A DNA stretch of 64,000 nucleotides from contig NZ_LOAJ01000001.1 of NCBI RefSeq assembly GCF_001542905.1, forward strand, positions 1,116,001-1,180,000. Reading direction: 5' to 3'. Below, piece by piece: positions 43,325-52,322 of this stretch. Position numbers and translations under genes: made by a program. Origin of the DNA: Halorubrum aethiopicum (GTDB lineage Archaea > Halobacteriota > Halobacteria > Halobacteriales > Haloferacaceae). The number at the start of each line of letters is the position of its first letter. Within the stretch, counting starts at the first letter, position 1. The notes below the pieces were generated by a model. That model searched no databases, was not told where the DNA came from, and saw nothing but the letters and a program-made list of their open reading frames with translations.

Positions 43325-44461
43325 TCAATCGGTCCGGTACCGTTCGACCGCCGAATCGTCCAACGTCACTCCGAGGCCCGGATCCCTCGGGACCGTGAAG
43401 CGGCCTCCCGAGGCGCTCCACACCTCCGGGTCCTCGATGAGCGTCGACGCCGCGTGGACGTTCAGGGCACCGGACGGATAGGTGATCGCCGGCGACGACG
43501 CCGCGAAGTGAGCGTTTGCGGCCATCCCGACTCCGAGCTCGAGCATCGTTCCCATGAAACAGGGGAGTCCGTGCGCGCTCGCGACCGTCGCGACGTCGCG
43601 CGCACGCGAGAGCCCGCCGGTCTTCGCGAGCTTGATGTTGACCACGTCACAGGCGTCTCGTCGGGCGAGATCGGCGACGTCCGCCGGGGAGAAACAGGCC
43701 TCGTCGGCCAACACCGGCACGCCCGTCGCCTCCCGTACCCGCCGGAGCCCCGCGATGTCGTCGTAGGGTACCGGCTGTTCCACCAGAACGAGTCCGCCGG
43801 CCGCCTCGTCGAGGACGGGAACGCGACGCACCGCCTCCGCGGCCGACCACCCTTGGTTGGCGTCGACGCGGATCCTCGCGTCGGGAACCGCGTCGGCGAT
43901 CGCCGCGATCGCCTTCCGCTCGGCCTCGAAGTCCGGGCCACCGACCTTCACCTTGAAGGCGGTGAACCCCTCCTCGCGGCCCTCGATCGCGAGTTCACGG
44001 ACTTCCTCCGGCGAACGGATGCCGATGGAGTAGTGGAGGGGTATCGTCGGATCGCCGTCGGGCGCGCCGCCGAGCAGATCGTACACCGGGAGGTCCCGTA
44101 ACTTCCCCAACGCGTCGTACAGTGCCATGTCGACGCCGCTGATCGGGAACGGCTCCCCCGAGAGCGTCCGCTCCGCCCGGTCGACGACCCGCGGGATGCG
44201 GTGGAGCGGCTCCCCCTCGACGAGCGGCGCGAGACGGTCTTCGATCAGGTCCACGACCGCACGCTGTGTCAGCCCGTGCGGCCACGTCGACAGCGGCGCG
44301 ACCTCCCCGACGCCCGTGACGCCGGCATCGGTCTCGACGCGGACGAGGACGTGATCGTACGACCCTTCCCCGCCGGTCGCCACGGAGAGGCTCGTCTCGT
44401 AGGACGTCTCCACCGGTACCGACACCGGAACCGTCTCGACGCCGGTGACCGTGGCGCTCAT
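43325..44461 (-). CDS. Mandelate racemase / muconate lactonizing-type enzyme (enolase superfamily)
   Basis: 378 residues. Catalytic features: FTAFKVKVGG (KxK), IRVDANQGWSAAEA, VLVEQPVPYDD, PVLADEACFSP and VVNIKLAKTGGLSRA. The lysine pair on opposite sides fits 1,1-proton transfer racemases such as N-acylamino-acid racemase and dipeptide epimerase. Its ATG overlaps the stop of the upstream N-acyl-D-amino-acid deacylase (ATGA, 44458-44461). The coupling suggests that the enzyme handles N-acyl amino acids, converting one enantiomer for deacylation or the reverse. Confidence 0.85.
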   Translation of the reverse strand: MSATVTGVETVPVSVPVETSYETSLSVATGGEGSYDHVLVRVETDAGVTGVGEVAPLSTWPHGLTQRAVVDLIEDRLAPLVEGEPLHRIPRVVDRAERTLSGEPFPISGVDMALYDALGKLRDLPVYDLLGGAPDGDPTIPLHYSIGIRSPEEVRELAIEGREEGFTAFKVKVGGPDFEAERKAIAAIADAVPDARIRVDANQGWSAAEAVRRVPVLDEAAGGLVLVEQPVPYDDIAGLRRVREATGVPVLADEACFSPADVADLARRDACDVVNIKLAKTGGLSRARDVATVASAHGLPCFMGTMLELGVGMAANAHFAASSPAITYPSGALNVHAASTLIEDPEVWSASGGRFTVPRDPGLGVTLDDSAVERYRTD

Positions 44462-46053
44462 GCGCCGATCACGTCTCCGGGCCGCGCGCCGGTGTGGTCG
44501 CCGTCTTCGACGACGAACTCCCCGTTGACGAGGACGTGCTCCACGCCGGCGGGGTAGACGGCGGGGTCGAGGAAGTCCCCGGTCTGTTCGACGGTCTCGG
44601 GGTCGAACACCGTCAGGTCGGCGCGGGCGTCCCGCTTCACCACGCCGCGGTCGTCGAGCCCCAACCGCGAGGCGGGCATGCCCGTCATCTTGTGGACGGC
44701 GCGCTCGAGCGGGATCACGCCCTCCTCGCGGACGTACTTGCCGAGCACTTGGGGGAACGTCCCGTAGTTCCGCGGGTGCGGAACGCCCTCGCCGAGCGGC
44801 CCGGACTGACGGAGCGAGGAGCCGTCGCTGCCGACCATGGTGAGGTCGTGGCGCATCACCGTTCGGACGTCCGCCTCGTCCATGCCGAAGTTGACGTGCA
44901 TGGTCCGGTTCTCGTCCTCGAGGACGATGTCGAGGAGGATCTCGGCGGGGGGACGCTCCTCCCCGTCCCGGGACGCGAGTTCGGCGATCGTCTTCCCCTC
45001 ACACTCCTTCAGGTCGGAGTTCTGGACACCCGTCACGAGGATGCCGTCCCAATTGCTCGTGCGATCTGCCTTCAGGTCGTCGCGGATCCGGGCTCGAGTC
45101 TCGGGCTCGCGGAGCCGCTCGAGGAGCGCGTCGTCGCCTCCGTCGTGGGCCCAGTTGGGGAGGAGAGCTCCGAGGCTCGTCGAGGAGGCGACGTACGGGT
45201 ACTGGTCACACTGTACGTCGATCCCCTCCCGCTGGCGAACGAGCTCCATCCGGCGGAGGGTGGCCCTGACCTTGCCCCAGTTGTCGGGGCCGATGGCCTT
45301 GTGGTGGGACACCTGTACCGGGATGTCCGCCCGGCGGCCGATCTCGATGGTCTCCTCGACGCTCTCGATGAGGCCGTCGCTCTCGGAGCGCATGTGGGTG
45401 GCGTAGAAGCCGCCGTGGTCGGCCGCGACCTCGGCGAGCGCGACCACCTCGTCGACGTCGGCGTAACACCCCGGCGGGTAGAAGAGGCCGGTGGAGAGCC
45501 CGACCGCGCCGTCCGCCATCGCCTCGGCGACGAGGTCGCGCATCTCGTCGAGTTCGTCGCCCGACGGAGCGCGGTCCTCGTGGCCCACGACGGCCGCGCG
45601 GACGTTCCCGTGACCGACGAGCGACCCGACGTTGAGCGAGAGGCCGTCCGCCGCGAGGAACTCGAGGTAGTCCGCCATCGAGTCCCACTCGTCGGGGTCG
45701 ACCGACCCGCCGAGTCCGTTGCTCTCGAACCAGTCGTCGACGGAGCGGGCGGCCGCCCCGTACCGCGGCGCGGCGCTCGTCCCGCAGTTCCCGACGATCT
45801 CGAGGGTCACGCCCTGTCGGACCTTGCTGTGGGCGTCACGGTTCGCCGGGAGCGTGAAGTCGGAGTGGGTGTGGATGTCGATGAACCCCGGCGCGATCAC
45901 GTCGCCGTCGAGGTTCACCTCGGTATCCCCTTCGCCCGCGACCGCCCCGACCGCGGCGATCCGGCCGTCGGCGACCGCGACGTCCCCGCGGTACCACGGC
46001 GACCCGGTTCCGTCGACGATCCGTCCGTTCCGAAACACGTGTTCGTAGCTCAT
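44458..46053 (-). CDS. N-acyl-D-amino-acid deacylase (copy 1, Cys-type metal site)
   Basis: 531 residues of the amidohydrolase superfamily. Metal motif GFIDIHTHSDFTL (HxH), then EIVGNCGTSAAP, which keeps the cysteine ligand known from Alcaligenes D-aminoacylase, VSHHKAIGPDNWG, and a C-terminal MVGSDGSSLRQ aspartate and HPRNYGTFPQVLGKYVREEG. The enzyme hydrolyses N-acyl-D-amino acids to D-amino acids. It is first of a four-gene minus-strand set with the enolase-family enzyme and the DgcN/DgcA pair. The other three deacylases in this window have QDG instead of NCG. Confidence 0.9.
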   Translation of the reverse strand: MSYEHVFRNGRIVDGTGSPWYRGDVAVADGRIAAVGAVAGEGDTEVNLDGDVIAPGFIDIHTHSDFTLPANRDAHSKVRQGVTLEIVGNCGTSAAPRYGAAARSVDDWFESNGLGGSVDPDEWDSMADYLEFLAADGLSLNVGSLVGHGNVRAAVVGHEDRAPSGDELDEMRDLVAEAMADGAVGLSTGLFYPPGCYADVDEVVALAEVAADHGGFYATHMRSESDGLIESVEETIEIGRRADIPVQVSHHKAIGPDNWGKVRATLRRMELVRQREGIDVQCDQYPYVASSTSLGALLPNWAHDGGDDALLERLREPETRARIRDDLKADRTSNWDGILVTGVQNSDLKECEGKTIAELASRDGEERPPAEILLDIVLEDENRTMHVNFGMDEADVRTVMRHDLTMVGSDGSSLRQSGPLGEGVPHPRNYGTFPQVLGKYVREEGVIPLERAVHKMTGMPASRLGLDDRGVVKRDARADLTVFDPETVEQTGDFLDPAVYPAGVEHVLVNGEFVVEDGDHTGARPGDVIGA

Positions 46054-46188
46054 CGAGCGAACTCACGGGGAGCCACGGGTAAAGTGTGCCACCGTCCAAG
46101 TGCGGGTACGAGTCCCGCCACCGGCGACTCCGGGCGGAGACGGAGCCCCGGGGTTCGTGCCGCGGGATCGAGGGGATGGTCGGGTGCT

Positions 46189-46530
46189 CTACGAGAGCAA
46201 TCCGACGTACGTCGCGACGATCGAGTAGAGAAGCGTGACGGCGAGGAACGCCGTCTCGTTGACGTCGAGCGTGAAGTACACGAGGGCGAACACCGGATAC
46301 GGGGCGACCAGAAGGAACGTCTCGAGGACGTACCACTGCTGTGGCGTGACGTCGAGACGGTGACGGATCCGGTCACGAGGCAGGGGATCGCGCAACTCAG
46401 TCGGGGGTTTGATCTCGTCGGAGTCGGACGCGTCCCCGTTTCCGGGATCGGTCCCGTCGACGGACTCTTCGGTGTTCCCCGGTGGTCCCCACTCCGCGTA
46501 CTCCTCCCGGTCGGGATCGCTCTGCGTCAC
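46189..46530 (-). CDS. Small membrane protein with acidic N-terminus
   Basis: 113 residues from a GTG at 46530 (VTQSDPDREEYAEWGPPGNT); the frame is open further upstream but that part is Arg-rich and unlike a protein. An acidic head (ESVDGTDPGNGDASDSDEIK) precedes two hydrophobic segments (WYVLETFLLVAPYPVFALVY and AFLAVTLLYSIVATYVGLLS). It lies 135 bp upstream of the deacylase on the same strand and may be in its transcription unit. Function unknown. Confidence 0.65.
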   Translation of the reverse strand: MTQSDPDREEYAEWGPPGNTEESVDGTDPGNGDASDSDEIKPPTELRDPLPRDRIRHRLDVTPQQWYVLETFLLVAPYPVFALVYFTLDVNETAFLAVTLLYSIVATYVGLLS

Positions 46531-46762
46531 GTTCTCCCTCCGTCGTTGCTTCGAGAGGACACGCCGAAACGGACGTCGGCCGTTTCGACGGTCCGTGGAC
46601 GGGTTTGGTGACTTCTCGTGAGACCGGCTTTCCGACCCACGGTGGCTCCGGCGGGTCGGTTCGAACACGCCGTCAACCGCCGGAGGACGCCACCACGGGA
46701 GTTCATGACACGGAAGTTCATGGCCCGAGATGCCGGGTTGAGACGGGTAAACTCTTCGCACG

Positions 46763-46787
46763 AAAGCGTACATTGAAAAGCGTACAT
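46763..46787 (+). repeat. Two AAAGCGTACAT direct repeats 14 bp apart
   Basis: Identical 11-mers at 46763-46773 and 46777-46787 lie just upstream of the ATG at 46804 and within the 273-bp divergent gap 46531-46803. Their position, ending 17 bp before the start codon, fits a regulator site or a duplicated promoter element. Nothing else was recognised in this gap. Confidence 0.4.
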
Positions 46788-46803
46788 CGATAGCGATGGG
46801 CGT

Positions 46804-47304
46804 ATGGGATTACGGGACATACTCGACGCGGCCGAGGCGGTCGGAGATCGCGACGAGGTCCGTCAGTCGACGTTCCGCGAGGAGTTCGAAGCGTACGAGG
46901 CCGGCGAGACGGAGTCGTTTCCTCGAACCCGGGAGGCCATCGCCGACGAACGAGCGGCGCTCGAGGAGCTGGCCGACGAACTGGACGCCGAGGAAGGGAA
47001 CATCGATCAGCTGATCGAACGAACTGAGTTCTTCACCGTGGATCAGGCGGTCCGCCACCGAGAGCAGACGATCGAAAAGCTGGAGGCACACAACGAACAC
47101 CTCCGGGAGTTCCACGACGCGATGACCACGGCACTAGAGCGGATCGAGACGAACCTCTCGGAGCTGGAGTCGAGCGGCCCGGGATCGATCGAGGAGGACC
47201 CACAGCCACAGTTCGAGCGTGCTCACGACGCCTTGGACGACCACAACGAGGCGGTCGAGGACCTGAGTACCAATCTCACGATCCTGAACGCGTACCTCCG
47301 GTAG
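46804..47304 (+). CDS. Coiled-coil protein of unknown function
   Basis: 166 residues, almost wholly helical and acidic, with long heptad-like stretches (EERAALEELADELD-type, RHREQTIEKLEAHNEHLREF, ALERIETNLSELESSG, ALDDHNEAVEDLSTNLTILN). No signal peptide or TM. It precedes the peptide transporter by 189 bp on the same strand. No family recognised; a scaffolding role is possible but unsupported. Confidence 0.7.
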   Translation: MGLRDILDAAEAVGDRDEVRQSTFREEFEAYEAGETESFPRTREAIADERAALEELADELDAEEGNIDQLIERTEFFTVDQAVRHREQTIEKLEAHNEHLREFHDAMTTALERIETNLSELESSGPGSIEEDPQPQFERAHDALDDHNEAVEDLSTNLTILNAYLR

Positions 47305-47493
47305 GCGACCCGGTCGCCGGTCGTCGAGTTGTGATGTGAACCCTTCTACGGGTGATCCGAGCCGAATGTACTGGGTGAACGCTTCTTTTCCGTACGCTCG
47401 TGGGGCGAGGTGTTCGAAAATCACGAATTCGACACGGTACCCTCCATAGTTTGGTGGTGGCTATAACCCCGGAAGTTGATATTGGGCTTGTGT

Positions 47494-49248
47494 ATGACTA
47501 CCAATCGACGTAGTTTCATGCGGAAGATGGGCGCCGCCGGGGCGGCCATCGGTAGTGTCAGCATAGCGGGGTGTTCCGGGGAGCAAACCACCACGACCCA
47601 AGGAGACGACGGATCGGGTGGTGGCGGCGGATCGGATGCCCGAGTGGTGGAGGAGGACCTTCCCGAAGAGCGGATGATGGACGACGTGATCCACCTCGCG
47701 TACACCGAACAGTACAACCCCGGGCGCTACCAGGCGAACCAGTACGTCGACCAACGTCTCACCGACGAGATGGGGATCCCGACGGTGACGGATCCGGTGG
47801 AGGCGACCGTGGTCGCCTCACGCGAGGAGTCGGGCGAGTACGACATCGTCACCTACCGGTGGAGCGCGAACAACGGCGAGCCTGACAGCATCATCGTCCC
47901 GCGGTTCGCGTCCGACGGCTCCCAGAACTGGACGGGCTTCTCCAGCGAGGAGTACGACGAGATCGCCTACGAGCAGCGACAGGAGACGGACCGGGAGGCC
48001 AGACAGGAGCTCGTTCATCAGGCACAGGACATCATCGGCGAGCAACGCCCCGAGAACCAGTTCCTGTTCAACGAGTACTACTACGCGTTCCGAAGCGACC
48101 GGTTCGAGGAGGACTCGGTCGTCGTGACGGACACGGGGCTGCGAAACATCTGGAACTACACCCAGATCGAGCCGAAAAACGAGGAGGGGAACACCATCGT
48201 CACCAACAACTGGGACCCCTCCGACCAGCTCAACCCCCTCAACGCCAACGCCATCGGCCCGAGTCGGAACTGGACGCCCACGCGGTTCATGCACGACATG
48301 CTCATCCGGACGGGACCGGAGCTCGAAGCTCAGCCGTGGGCGGCGACGGAGTGGGAGTGGGAGGACGACACCACGGTCACCTTCCAGCTCCGCGAGGGGA
48401 TGACGTTCCACGACGGGGAACCGGTTACCGCAAGCGACGTGGTGTGGACCTACCAGCTGATGCTCGACCTGGAGCCGCCGGCGTACCTCAACAACGTCGT
48501 TCAGGTCGTCGACAGCGTCGAGCAGGACGGCGACTACACGGTGACGTTCTCCCTCGAGGAGCCGTACGTTCCGTTCATCAAGACCACCGCGGGGATCGTC
48601 CCCATCCTCCCCGAACACTACTGGACGAGCCTGATGGAGGAGACGGGGACGACCGAGCAGCCCTGGCAGATCTCGATCACCGACGACAGACCCGTCGTCG
48701 GCTCCGGCCCGTTCCAGTGGGGAACGTGGGACCAGGGGTCGCGGTTCGAGATGCCGTCGTTCGACGACCACTTCATGGCGCCGAACATCGACATGCGGAT
48801 CCAGCGGCCGCTGTCGACCACCGACGCCGAATACGAGGCGCTGCTCAACGGCGACTACGACCTGCTCGACTACTGGTTCGGAGACACCGAACAGCTCGCG
48901 GGGGCCGTCGAGGAGAACGACTTCCTGAGCTCCATCGAGACGCTCGGAGTGGGTCGCCAGTCGGCGTGGGTCAACTGCCAGCGCCCGCCGTTCGATCACG
49001 TCCCGATGCGGCAGGCGTTCAACGCGGTGGTCAACGACTCACAACAGACCATCATCAACGAGGCGTTCGACGGCTACGGACAGGAGGCACGCACGTTCAT
49101 CAACCCCTCGTTGTCGTTCTGGCACAACGAGGACACGACGTTCTTCGACGGCGGGATCGAGGGAGCGACGACGATCCTCGCGGACGCCGGTTACGTGTGG
49201 GACAGCGACGGGAACATCCACTACCCGGAAGGAATGACCGGGAAGTGA
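47494..49248 (+). CDS. Peptide ABC transporter substrate-binding lipoprotein with permuted domain order
   Basis: 584 residues. The signal TNRRSFMRKMGAAGAAIGSV has the twin arginine, and SIAGCSG is the lipobox, so it is a Tat lipoprotein. A Gly/Thr linker follows. Residues about 65-226 look like the C-terminal lobe of family-5 binding proteins (YDIVTYRWSANNGEPDSIIV, NWTGFSSEEYDEIAYEQRQE, RPENQFLFNEYYYAFRSDRF). Residues about 233-584 look like the N-terminal lobe (NNWDPSDQLNPLNANA, QLREGMTFHDGEPVTASDVV, VPMRQAFNAVVND) and stop at the hinge (ADAGYVWDSDGNIHYPE). The order is thus reversed with no frameshift. Start ATG 47494 chosen for the Tat signal; an ATG 18 bp upstream is less likely. Confidence 0.85.
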   Translation: MTTNRRSFMRKMGAAGAAIGSVSIAGCSGEQTTTTQGDDGSGGGGGSDARVVEEDLPEERMMDDVIHLAYTEQYNPGRYQANQYVDQRLTDEMGIPTVTDPVEATVVASREESGEYDIVTYRWSANNGEPDSIIVPRFASDGSQNWTGFSSEEYDEIAYEQRQETDREARQELVHQAQDIIGEQRPENQFLFNEYYYAFRSDRFEEDSVVVTDTGLRNIWNYTQIEPKNEEGNTIVTNNWDPSDQLNPLNANAIGPSRNWTPTRFMHDMLIRTGPELEAQPWAATEWEWEDDTTVTFQLREGMTFHDGEPVTASDVVWTYQLMLDLEPPAYLNNVVQVVDSVEQDGDYTVTFSLEEPYVPFIKTTAGIVPILPEHYWTSLMEETGTTEQPWQISITDDRPVVGSGPFQWGTWDQGSRFEMPSFDDHFMAPNIDMRIQRPLSTTDAEYEALLNGDYDLLDYWFGDTEQLAGAVEENDFLSSIETLGVGRQSAWVNCQRPPFDHVPMRQAFNAVVNDSQQTIINEAFDGYGQEARTFINPSLSFWHNEDTTFFDGGIEGATTILADAGYVWDSDGNIHYPEGMTGK

Positions 49249-49302
49249 CGTCGTCGGTCCGACGACGACCATTAGATCCGTTATTGATCCTCCCCATTAC
49301 AC

Positions 49303-50286
49303 ATGGTTAACAAACGATACATCGCTCGGCGTCTCGCGTTGATGGCGCTCTCGATATTCGTCGTCATCACGATCCTGTTTTTCCTCTTCAGACAGGTTCC
49401 AGGCGGTCCGATGTCGGCGTTCACGAACCCTCGGATGAGCCAGGCGGCGCGACAGGCGATCATCGAACAGTACGGCCTGAACGACCCACTCTGGCGACAG
49501 TACCTCCGGTACATCGTGAACGTGGCTCAACTCGACTTCGGCCAGTCGTTCTACTACGGGACCTCGGTGTCGTCGCTCATCTTCGACCGGTTCGTGAACA
49601 CGATGAGCCTGATGCTGACGGCGTTCGTCATCTCGTACACCATCGGTACGTATCTCGGCGCACAGCTCGGCTGGCTCCGGGGCACGACGAAGGAACGTGC
49701 CGGGATGGTGGTCGTGCTGTTCGTCCGCTCGATGCCGGTGTTCTGGACGGGGATGGTCGTTCTCTACGTATTCTCGTTCCAGCTGGGTCTCTTCCCGATC
49801 GGCGGGATGCGGGGCACGGGCGCGAGCTACACCACGATGGCGGAGAAGTTCCTCAGCACGGACTTCCTGTATCACGTGGCCTTGCCGGTGTTCACGTTGT
49901 GTACGTACTACACGGGATTGCCGCTGTTGTTGATGCGGAACAACCTCTTGGAAGTCCTTTCCGAGAGCTATATCGATACGGCACGCGCCAAGGGACTCAC
50001 CAGTCGACGAGTCCTGTTCGTCCACGCGGCACGCAACGCCATCCTCCCGGTAGTGACGGCGTTCGCGATCGCGATCGGTTTCGCGGTCGGCGGACAGGTG
50101 TTGATCGAGACCGTCTACTCGTGGCCCGGGCTGGGTCGCGAGATGGTTCAGGCGTCGCTTCGAAGCGACTACCCCGTCGCACAGGCCGCGTTCGCTCTTC
50201 TGTCCGTGATCGTCATCACGATGAACTTCGTCGCGGACATCGCGTACACGTACCTCGATCCGCGGGTCAGTCTGGGTGAAAGCTAA
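49303..50286 (+). CDS. Peptide ABC transporter permease (DppB/OppB type)
   Basis: 327 residues with six TM segments starting RRLALMALSIFVVITILFFL. Typical features are the N-terminal FRQVPGGPMSAF with a periplasmic loop (QYGLNDPLWRQYLRYIVNVA), and the EAA loop LSESYIDTARAKGLTSRRVL near the C-terminus, which contacts the ATPases. It follows the binding protein by 54 bp and precedes the second permease by 1 bp, in one operon. Confidence 0.93.
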   Translation: MVNKRYIARRLALMALSIFVVITILFFLFRQVPGGPMSAFTNPRMSQAARQAIIEQYGLNDPLWRQYLRYIVNVAQLDFGQSFYYGTSVSSLIFDRFVNTMSLMLTAFVISYTIGTYLGAQLGWLRGTTKERAGMVVVLFVRSMPVFWTGMVVLYVFSFQLGLFPIGGMRGTGASYTTMAEKFLSTDFLYHVALPVFTLCTYYTGLPLLLMRNNLLEVLSESYIDTARAKGLTSRRVLFVHAARNAILPVVTAFAIAIGFAVGGQVLIETVYSWPGLGREMVQASLRSDYPVAQAAFALLSVIVITMNFVADIAYTYLDPRVSLGES

Positions 50287-50287
50287 C

Positions 50288-51235
50288 ATGAGCGAAGAAA
50301 CGGATACGGGCGGAAGGGCCGTGGCCGACTCGACGAAAACCAAACAGGGATGGCGTCGATTCCTCCACAACCTCAAGCGATCGAGCCGCGAACAGGCGCA
50401 GCTGTTCGTCCAGTCCCGAATGGCGGTGGCCGGACTACTGATCATCCTGTTTTATCTCGTGCTCGCAGTGATCTCGCCGTACATCATCCCGTACGGTCCG
50501 TACGAGCGGATCTACATGCTCGACGGCTCGTGGGCGTCGCTCCAACCGCCGTCGCTCGCGCATCCGCTCGGGACGACGGACTCGGGATACGACGTACTCT
50601 CACAGCTGCTCTTGGGATCGCGTATCGCGATGTTCGTCGGTATATTGGGTGCGTTCATGGTGGCCGTGATCGGCACGACCGTCGGTATCGTCGCCGGCTA
50701 CTACGGCGGCTGGATCGACGAGATCGTGATGCGGCTCGTGGACATCCTCTACGGGCTCCCGTTCATCCCGTTCGTCATCGTTCTCGCGACGGTGTTCGGC
50801 GCGAGCGTCTGGAACATCATCATCGGCGTCGCCCTGTTGTACTGGCTCTCGACCGCCCGCGTGATCCGGTCGGAAGTGTTGACGGTCCGCGAGCGGCCGT
50901 ACGTCGAGGCCGCCGAGGCCGCCGGTGCATCCGACTTCCGCATCATGACGGTCCATATCCTTCCGAACGTCATTCCGCTGTCGGCGCTGTACGCCGCCAT
51001 CGCGGTGGGGTACTCCATCGTCGCCCAGGCGAGCGTGGCGTTTCTCGGGTTCGGCGACCCGGCGGTCCCCTCGTGGGGCGTGATGCTCCAACGGGCGTTC
51101 GTGACCCAGTCGTTCGGACAGGCTTGGTGGTGGACCATTCCGCCGGGACTTTCGATCACGCTGGTCGTGATGGGCGCGTACCTCGTCGGTCGCGGATACG
51201 AGGAAGTCGTCAACCCGCAGCTACAGGAGAAATAA
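50288..51235 (+). CDS. Peptide ABC transporter permease (DppC/OppC type)
   Basis: 315 residues from MSEETDTGGRAVADSTKTKQ; an in-frame ATG 12 bp upstream overlaps the first permease and is less likely. A cytoplasmic N-terminus of about 45 residues with FLHNLKRSSREQAQLFVQSR precedes TM1 and the OppC-type motif PSLAHPLGTTDSGYDVLSQL. The EAA loop is RPYVEAAEAAGASDFRIMTV. Pairs with the first permease to form the membrane channel. Confidence 0.93.
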   Translation: MSEETDTGGRAVADSTKTKQGWRRFLHNLKRSSREQAQLFVQSRMAVAGLLIILFYLVLAVISPYIIPYGPYERIYMLDGSWASLQPPSLAHPLGTTDSGYDVLSQLLLGSRIAMFVGILGAFMVAVIGTTVGIVAGYYGGWIDEIVMRLVDILYGLPFIPFVIVLATVFGASVWNIIIGVALLYWLSTARVIRSEVLTVRERPYVEAAEAAGASDFRIMTVHILPNVIPLSALYAAIAVGYSIVAQASVAFLGFGDPAVPSWGVMLQRAFVTQSFGQAWWWTIPPGLSITLVVMGAYLVGRGYEEVVNPQLQEK

Positions 51236-51236
51236 G

Positions 51237-52322
51237 ATGAAACAAGCAACAGCGACCTTCGACTTCGACGACGACGCACCGTTACTGGCCGTCGAGGACG
51301 CCGTCGTGACATACTCGACGAGCAGCGGCGACCTCACCGCGGTCGACGAGATCAGCTTCTCGGTCGACGAGAACGAGATATTCGGTCTGGTCGGGGAATC
51401 CGGCTGTGGGAAGAGCACGGTCGCACAAGCGATACTGAGCCTGCTTCCGACCAACGGCCGTATCTCCTCCGGCTCCGTCCGATTTCGCGGAGTCGAACTG
51501 ACCGAGCTGTCGAAACGAGAGCTCGACGCGCTCCGCTGGGAGCACTTCTCGCTCATCAGTCAGGGTGCGATGAACGCACTCAATCCGGTTCATAGGATAT
51601 CCAATCAGATCGTCGAGGCGATCCAGGCCCATCGGGACGTCTCCACCGACGAGGCGCGAGAGCGGGTGGCGGAGCTGTTCGAGGTGGTGGGGCTCGATCC
51701 GGACCGCATGGACGACTACCCGCACCAGTTCTCCGGCGGGATGAAACAGCGGGCGTACATCGCGATGTCGCTCGCACTCGATCCCGACCTCATAATCGCC
51801 GACGAGCCGACTACGGCGCTCGACGTCATCGTTCAAGACCAGATCCTCAAGCGATTGAAGCAGCTGCGCGACGAGCTCGGGATCTCCGTCATCATCATCT
51901 CCCACGACATCAGCGTCATCGCGGAGACCTGTAATCGCCTCGGAGTGATGTACTCCGGGAAGCTGATGGAGTACGGTAATCTCAAGGAGATCTTCGCGAA
52001 CCCGTACAACCCGTACACGCTGGGATTACAGAACGCCTTCCCCACGCTTCGCGGCGACCAGTCGGATCTCATCAGCATCCCGGGAAGCCCGCCGGACATC
52101 GCGGACCTGCCCGACGGCTGTCGATTCATGGACCGATGTCCCTTCGCTACCAGCGAGTGTGCGACCGAGCACCCGCCGCTGGAGACGGTCGGCGAGGACC
52201 ACGCGTCGGCGTGTTACCATCACGACTCGGTCGAACGGATGCGCGAGGACTCGAAGGAGCGGGAGACGTGGAACCGGACGGGAGCCGACGTCGCAACCTC
52301 CGGAGGTGTCGGCGATGACTGA
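51237..52322 (+). CDS. Peptide ABC transporter ATPase (DppD/OppD type)
   Basis: 361 residues. Walker A LVGESGCGKSTVAQAI, Q-loop MNALNPVHRISNQI, signature QFSGGMKQRAYIAMSLALDP, Walker B DLIIADEPTTALDV, and H-loop IIISHDISVIAETC. The C-terminal oligopeptide ATPase tail has CRFMDRCPFATSECATEHPP, a cysteine-rich motif typical of this branch. The TGA overlaps the next ATPase gene by 8 bp (52315-52322), so the two are translationally coupled. Confidence 0.95.
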   Translation: MKQATATFDFDDDAPLLAVEDAVVTYSTSSGDLTAVDEISFSVDENEIFGLVGESGCGKSTVAQAILSLLPTNGRISSGSVRFRGVELTELSKRELDALRWEHFSLISQGAMNALNPVHRISNQIVEAIQAHRDVSTDEARERVAELFEVVGLDPDRMDDYPHQFSGGMKQRAYIAMSLALDPDLIIADEPTTALDVIVQDQILKRLKQLRDELGISVIIISHDISVIAETCNRLGVMYSGKLMEYGNLKEIFANPYNPYTLGLQNAFPTLRGDQSDLISIPGSPPDIADLPDGCRFMDRCPFATSECATEHPPLETVGEDHASACYHHDSVERMREDSKERETWNRTGADVATSGGVGDD

